Assembly (NCBI GenBank): GCA_964511625.1
Contig: CAZEJG010000004.1
Span: 124,001-188,000 of the forward strand
DNA from: Pseudohoeflea sp964511625
GTDB lineage: Bacteria; Pseudomonadota; Alphaproteobacteria; Rhizobiales; Rhizobiaceae
Direction of reading: 5' to 3'
DNA length: 64,000 nt
Under the pieces are notes generated by a model, which saw only the letters and a program-made list of their open reading frames with translations, was not told the origin of the DNA and searched no databases. Shown piece after piece: positions 61,344 through 64,000 of this stretch. Position 1 is the stretch's first letter. Every line of letters begins with the position of its first letter. The position numbers were made by a program, and so were the translations under genes.

Positions 61344-62861
61344 TCATCCGGCCATCCTCCGACCGCTGATCTGCACGTCCTCGAAGGCGCGGCATGACCG
61401 GATGCGCGCACCGAGCTCGGAGATGATCATCCCGAGATCGCTGGCGCTTTCGGACACGGCATCTGCGCGCCTCGAGCCATTGTTGATGCGCTCGCCGGCC
61501 GAACCGATCTCGCGCGCGGTGCCCTCGATCTCGCTTGCATGGGCAAGCCCGGAGGCGCCGACACCGCTGACGGCATCGTTGATGCGCTCGACCTGGGCGA
61601 CGAGATCGGAAATCACCGCACGGGTGTCGCCGACCAGCTCGACGCCCCGGCCGACCTGTGTCTTGGTTCCCGCCACCAGCGTCTTGATTTCGCTTGCCGC
61701 GCCGGCAGAGCGCTGGGCCAGTGCGCGGACTTCGGTTGCAACGACGGCGAAACCGCGCCCGGCCTCGCCGGCGCGAGCCGCCTCGATGCCCGCGTTGAGC
61801 GCCAGGAGGTTGGTCTGGAAGGCAATCTCGTCGATGACGCCGATGATCTTGCCGATTTCTTCAGCAGAGGTTTCAACGCCTGCCATGGCGTCTATGGCCC
61901 GCGCGACCACCCGGTCACTCTCTTCGGCACTGGTACGGGCCACGGCGATGACTTCCTCGGCGGTTTTCGCGCCATCCGCAGCGATCCGGATCTGCTTCGC
62001 GATGTCGGCCAGCTTGTCGCGCCCGGCGGAGAGGCTGCCCGCCGTATCGTCGAGTTCTGCGCGAACGTCGGCAGCGTCCCGCGAAAGATCTTTGAGAGTC
62101 TCGGCGGCGCCGGTGACACCCTCACCCGAGGAATCGAGCATAGATGTGAGATGATCGATCATCGCATTGAAGCGCTCGGCGAGATCGGAATGCACACCGG
62201 CCTCGCGCGGATCCACGCGACTGTCGAGATCGCCCTTGGCAAGCGCATTGACGACAACTCCGAAGCTTTCGGCGACACGGGCGTGAGCCTCCTCGAGATC
62301 CTTGAGATGCTTTTCGTCACGCTCGCGAATTTCTTCCCGAAGGCGATGGGAGAACTGGATGTCGATATCAAGCAGAACGGCCTTGACGGCCGCGATCACG
62401 TTTTCGGCGAACTCGGCACGTTCGCGGCTGCGGGTGAAGAGATCGAAGCGGCCGGTCCTCGTCTCCGCCAGCTTGCGGATCACCTGTTCGAGAACCAGCG
62501 AATAACCGCCGATAGACCAGCCCGTTTCCAGTCCGATGCGTCGGCGCACGTCGCCGAGGATGACTGACCTGTCGGTGTACAAAGTGTCGAACCGGCCATC
62601 GGCGAGGATCGACCAGTGGGCAATCTCCAGTTCCTGCAGGCGGTCGACCTGACGCGACGAGGTGAAGAGCCGGGAGGTTTCCGGCTGGTTTTCCAGCTCA
62701 CGGAAGTAGTCGGCCAAGGCGGAGCGGGCTTCCGCCTCCACCAGCGGACGCATGGCACGCAGACGGGCACGATCGGAGTCATCCATTCCGATAAGGCCGA
62801 GACGCGACTGAAGACCGGCAAGAGCTGCCGGATCCCGCGCCGTCTGGTGGGTTTGCGTCAC
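61344..62861 (-). CDS. cytoplasmic globin-like methyl-accepting chemotaxis protein
   Basis: A 505-residue soluble chemoreceptor, the first gene of the che operon (the position of icpA in Sinorhizobium). Residues about 15-175 resemble a protoglobin sensor domain; no membrane helix is seen. A short HAMP-like stretch (ALAKGDLDSRV) follows, then the signalling hairpin with the conserved tip EIAFQTNLLALNAGIEAARAGEAGRGFAVVATEVRALAQRS. At the site where HemAT-type sensors have the heme-binding His (HxRIGL) the sequence is RRRIGL (R106). GTG 62861 follows GGGGAA; an ATG 63 bp upstream is less likely. Confidence 0.88.
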   Translation of the reverse strand: MTQTHQTARDPAALAGLQSRLGLIGMDDSDRARLRAMRPLVEAEARSALADYFRELENQPETSRLFTSSRQVDRLQELEIAHWSILADGRFDTLYTDRSVILGDVRRRIGLETGWSIGGYSLVLEQVIRKLAETRTGRFDLFTRSRERAEFAENVIAAVKAVLLDIDIQFSHRLREEIRERDEKHLKDLEEAHARVAESFGVVVNALAKGDLDSRVDPREAGVHSDLAERFNAMIDHLTSMLDSSGEGVTGAAETLKDLSRDAADVRAELDDTAGSLSAGRDKLADIAKQIRIAADGAKTAEEVIAVARTSAEESDRVVARAIDAMAGVETSAEEIGKIIGVIDEIAFQTNLLALNAGIEAARAGEAGRGFAVVATEVRALAQRSAGAASEIKTLVAGTKTQVGRGVELVGDTRAVISDLVAQVERINDAVSGVGASGLAHASEIEGTAREIGSAGERINNGSRRADAVSESASDLGMIISELGARIRSCRAFEDVQISGRRMAG

Positions 62862-63238
62862 AATATTTCCCCGTTCCACTTCATTCGGCCGTCCGGGAGC
62901 TTGCACTCCCCGATCGCCGCGCATGACGCGGCGCCCCAGGCACTCATAGCCAAGTCATTGATTTGAAGTAATTCCGGTCAAAGCCGGAGTTGCGGAGCGG
63001 CATCATGCCTATACGGGTGCGCCGAGCCTGCCAGCGCCCGCATTCCGCGTCTCATGGGGGATTCTTATGGTTAATTCCTTGCCCGAAGGTTAACGCAAAG
63101 TTGCTGTTTGAGGGGGTGGGCAAGAAATCGGTAAGGTTTTGTTAACACCTGAAATTCTGTCTTTTGGCAAGGCTCGCGCAAGACGTCCGTGGCAAACATG
63201 AAAGCGATAGAGGCAATGATGCCTTCGGAGTACGAGCA
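62862..63238. promoter_or_regulatory. che operon upstream region
   Basis: 377 bp with no convincing gene. It contains GTAA-GGTTTTG-TTAAC at 63131-63146 (one mismatch from TTAA-N7-TTAAC), more TTAA half-sites at about 63071 and 63091, and a distant inverted repeat CTTGCCC/GGGCAAG (63078-63084 with 63118-63124). It probably holds the che promoter and the promoter of the small ORF on the other strand. Confidence 0.45.
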
Positions 63239-63349
63239 ATGACTGTTCTTGGACTTGGCGCCGCCCTGATCGCCGCAGCAACCCTGGCAAATTTTTCGGT
63301 GCTTCTGGTTTTTCACGACAAGAAGCCCCGGCCTGCGACTGCGTTCTGA
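63239..63349 (+). CDS. possible 36-residue membrane microprotein
   Basis: ATG at 63239 follows GGAG by 9 bp. The 36-residue product is a single hydrophobic helix (VLGLGAALIAAATLANFSVLLVF) and a basic tail (HDKKPRPATAF), typical of a small inner-membrane protein. A strong intrinsic terminator starts 24 bp after its stop. No family is recognised. The alternative is that the region encodes an untranslated RNA ending at that terminator. Confidence 0.5.
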   Translation: MTVLGLGAALIAAATLANFSVLLVFHDKKPRPATAF

Positions 63350-63373
63350 TCAAACTCGCCGAAACAACAAGAT

Positions 63374-63409
63374 AACCGCCCCCGAATATTCTCCGGGGGC
63401 GGTTTTTTT
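63374..63409 (+). terminator. strong rho-independent terminator
   Basis: A perfect 11-bp stem (63374-63384 with 63394-63404, CCGCCCCCG core) with a 9-nt loop, followed by seven T (63403-63409). It ends the transcript of the small ORF. The A residues before the stem are weaker as a T-run on the other strand. Confidence 0.88.
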
Positions 63410-63465
63410 GTTTTTCCGGCTGAAGGTCTCGGCTACTTTAGCAGGCGCGGATATTGACCTTGTTT

Positions 63466-63666
63466 TCAGAAAGCACACCCGGACTTCACGCCCAACCGGC
63501 GAAAGAGGATCGCAGCCGGGCAAAATCCGGTGAACGCGGACTGCAGCATATTCGCCCCTATGAAGACGGTAAACCAGGCAAATTGCGGCGAGACCCAGAC
63601 TGTCAGAGCGACTGAAATGAGGATCATCAGACCCGCGAAAGCCAGCACGAGGCGATCAAGTGACAT
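63466..63666 (-). CDS. DUF2892 (YgaP-like) inner-membrane protein
   Basis: A 66-residue protein with two membrane helices (LVLAFAGLMILISVALTVWV and AWFTVFIGANMLQSAF) and the FTGFCPAAILFRRLGV motif typical of DUF2892 proteins, often linked to rhodaneses and sulfide detoxification. An in-frame start 36 bp upstream lies inside the AT-rich palindrome region and is less likely. It appears monocistronic. Confidence 0.8.
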   Translation of the reverse strand: MSLDRLVLAFAGLMILISVALTVWVSPQFAWFTVFIGANMLQSAFTGFCPAAILFRRLGVKSGCAF

Positions 63667-63683
63667 GGAATCATCTCCGATAG

Positions 63684-63698
63684 ATATAATCATTATAT
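63684..63698. promoter_or_regulatory. AT-rich palindrome upstream of the DUF2892 gene
   Basis: ATATAAT-C-ATTATAT, a perfect 15-bp palindrome 18 bp upstream of the start, in a wider tract (63684-63717) of A/T. It fits a dimeric ArsR-type repressor such as BigR, which controls DUF2892 genes in related bacteria, but could partly be promoter sequence. Confidence 0.4.
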
Positions 63699-63720
63699 AC
63701 AAACATATTTATATATAGGG

Positions 63721-64000
63721 CGAATTGCAAGATGCAGATTGCTTTTTCCGGCTTTCAGTTCGCAACCTTGCCGCGCTAAACCTCACAACCTTGCCGCGGC
63801 CAACCTCAGAAAATACACGCCGACATTCTTCCATCACGCAAGATGCTCCACCGGGAAGAGCGGCCAGCGCCAGAAAAACAGGTATAGAATCTTATCGCAA
63901 TTTTTCCTGACACATTGTCGGATTAATTCCGATTCTTGCTTTCCGAATTCCTTAAAAGCGTGCTAAGTCCCTTGGATACCGTAAGGAACCTCCGCTACGG
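63721..64000. other. no gene recognised
   Basis: The last 280 bp are clearly less GC-rich than the rest. Short open frames here show no family features or ribosome sites. No RNA gene was recognised. It is probably intergenic and cut by the window edge. Confidence 0.5.

Noticed and set aside
63725..63966. Short open frames in the AT-richer end of the window
   Set aside because: No ribosome site, no domain, atypical composition. Kept as intergenic.

Overview
The window comes from an alphaproteobacterium of the Hyphomicrobiales (Rhizobiales), most likely Rhizobiaceae or a close relative. The gene content is diagnostic: MotC, MotE, a MotD-type FliK, the VisN/VisR pair, the orphan regulator Rem, CheS, CheT, two CheY proteins, FlaF/FlbT and tandem short flagellins. 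The DNA is GC-rich with long antisense reading frames. No tRNA, rRNA, IS element, prophage or CRISPR array was seen.

Layout: (1) 1-7036: Entner-Doudoroff genes zwf-pgl-edd, then on the opposite strand a GH13 alpha-glucosidase and folD. (2) 7190-15433: an envelope or exopolysaccharide gene set: a Wzz/GumC-like co-polymerase without kinase domain, a Wzx-type flippase, a DUF6492 protein, a WecB/TagA/CpsF transferase, a GT4 and a GT2 transferase. No polymerase, outer-membrane exporter or initiating transferase is visible. (3) 15443-45963, all on the minus strand: flagellar genes. In transcription order they are DUF1217-flgF-fliI-orf-flgB-flgC-fliE-flgG-flgA-flgI-motE-flgH-fliL-fliP, three flagellins, fliH-like-motB-motC-fliK-transglycosylase, rem, flgE-flgK-flgL-flaF-flbT-flgD-fliQ, and flhA-fliR-fliJ-like-flgJ-like-flgN-like-fliL-like. 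(4) 46162-51378, plus strand: motA-fliM-fliN-fliG-flhB-orf. (5) 51394-62861, minus strand: mcp-cheS-cheY1-cheA-cheR-cheB-cheY2-cheD-cheT-fliF and visN-visR. (6) 63239-63666: a possible 36-residue membrane microprotein with a strong terminator, and a DUF2892 membrane protein behind an AT-rich palindrome.

Together regions 3 to 5 encode nearly a whole rhizobial flagellum, its proton-driven, speed-modulated motor, the chemosensory pathway and the transcription cascade (VisNR, then Rem, then structural genes). cheW is absent from the che operon.

The most interesting non-coding signals are: two perfect TTAA-N7-TTAAC boxes (the CtrA consensus) upstream of rem, with weaker boxes upstream of a flagellin, the che operon and the polysaccharide genes; and paired hairpins in the leaders of all three flagellin genes, in two or three of which the Shine-Dalgarno sequence is paired. 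FlbT, an RNA-binding flagellin regulator in Caulobacter, is encoded in the same cluster. The best protein oddities are a 15-histidine stretch in MotC, a globin-like chemoreceptor with Arg where the heme-ligating His is expected, and a second FliL-like protein. Most of the window is otherwise a conventional rhizobial flagellar/chemotaxis locus. All calls rest on reading the sequence and recalled family knowledge; no database search was run.
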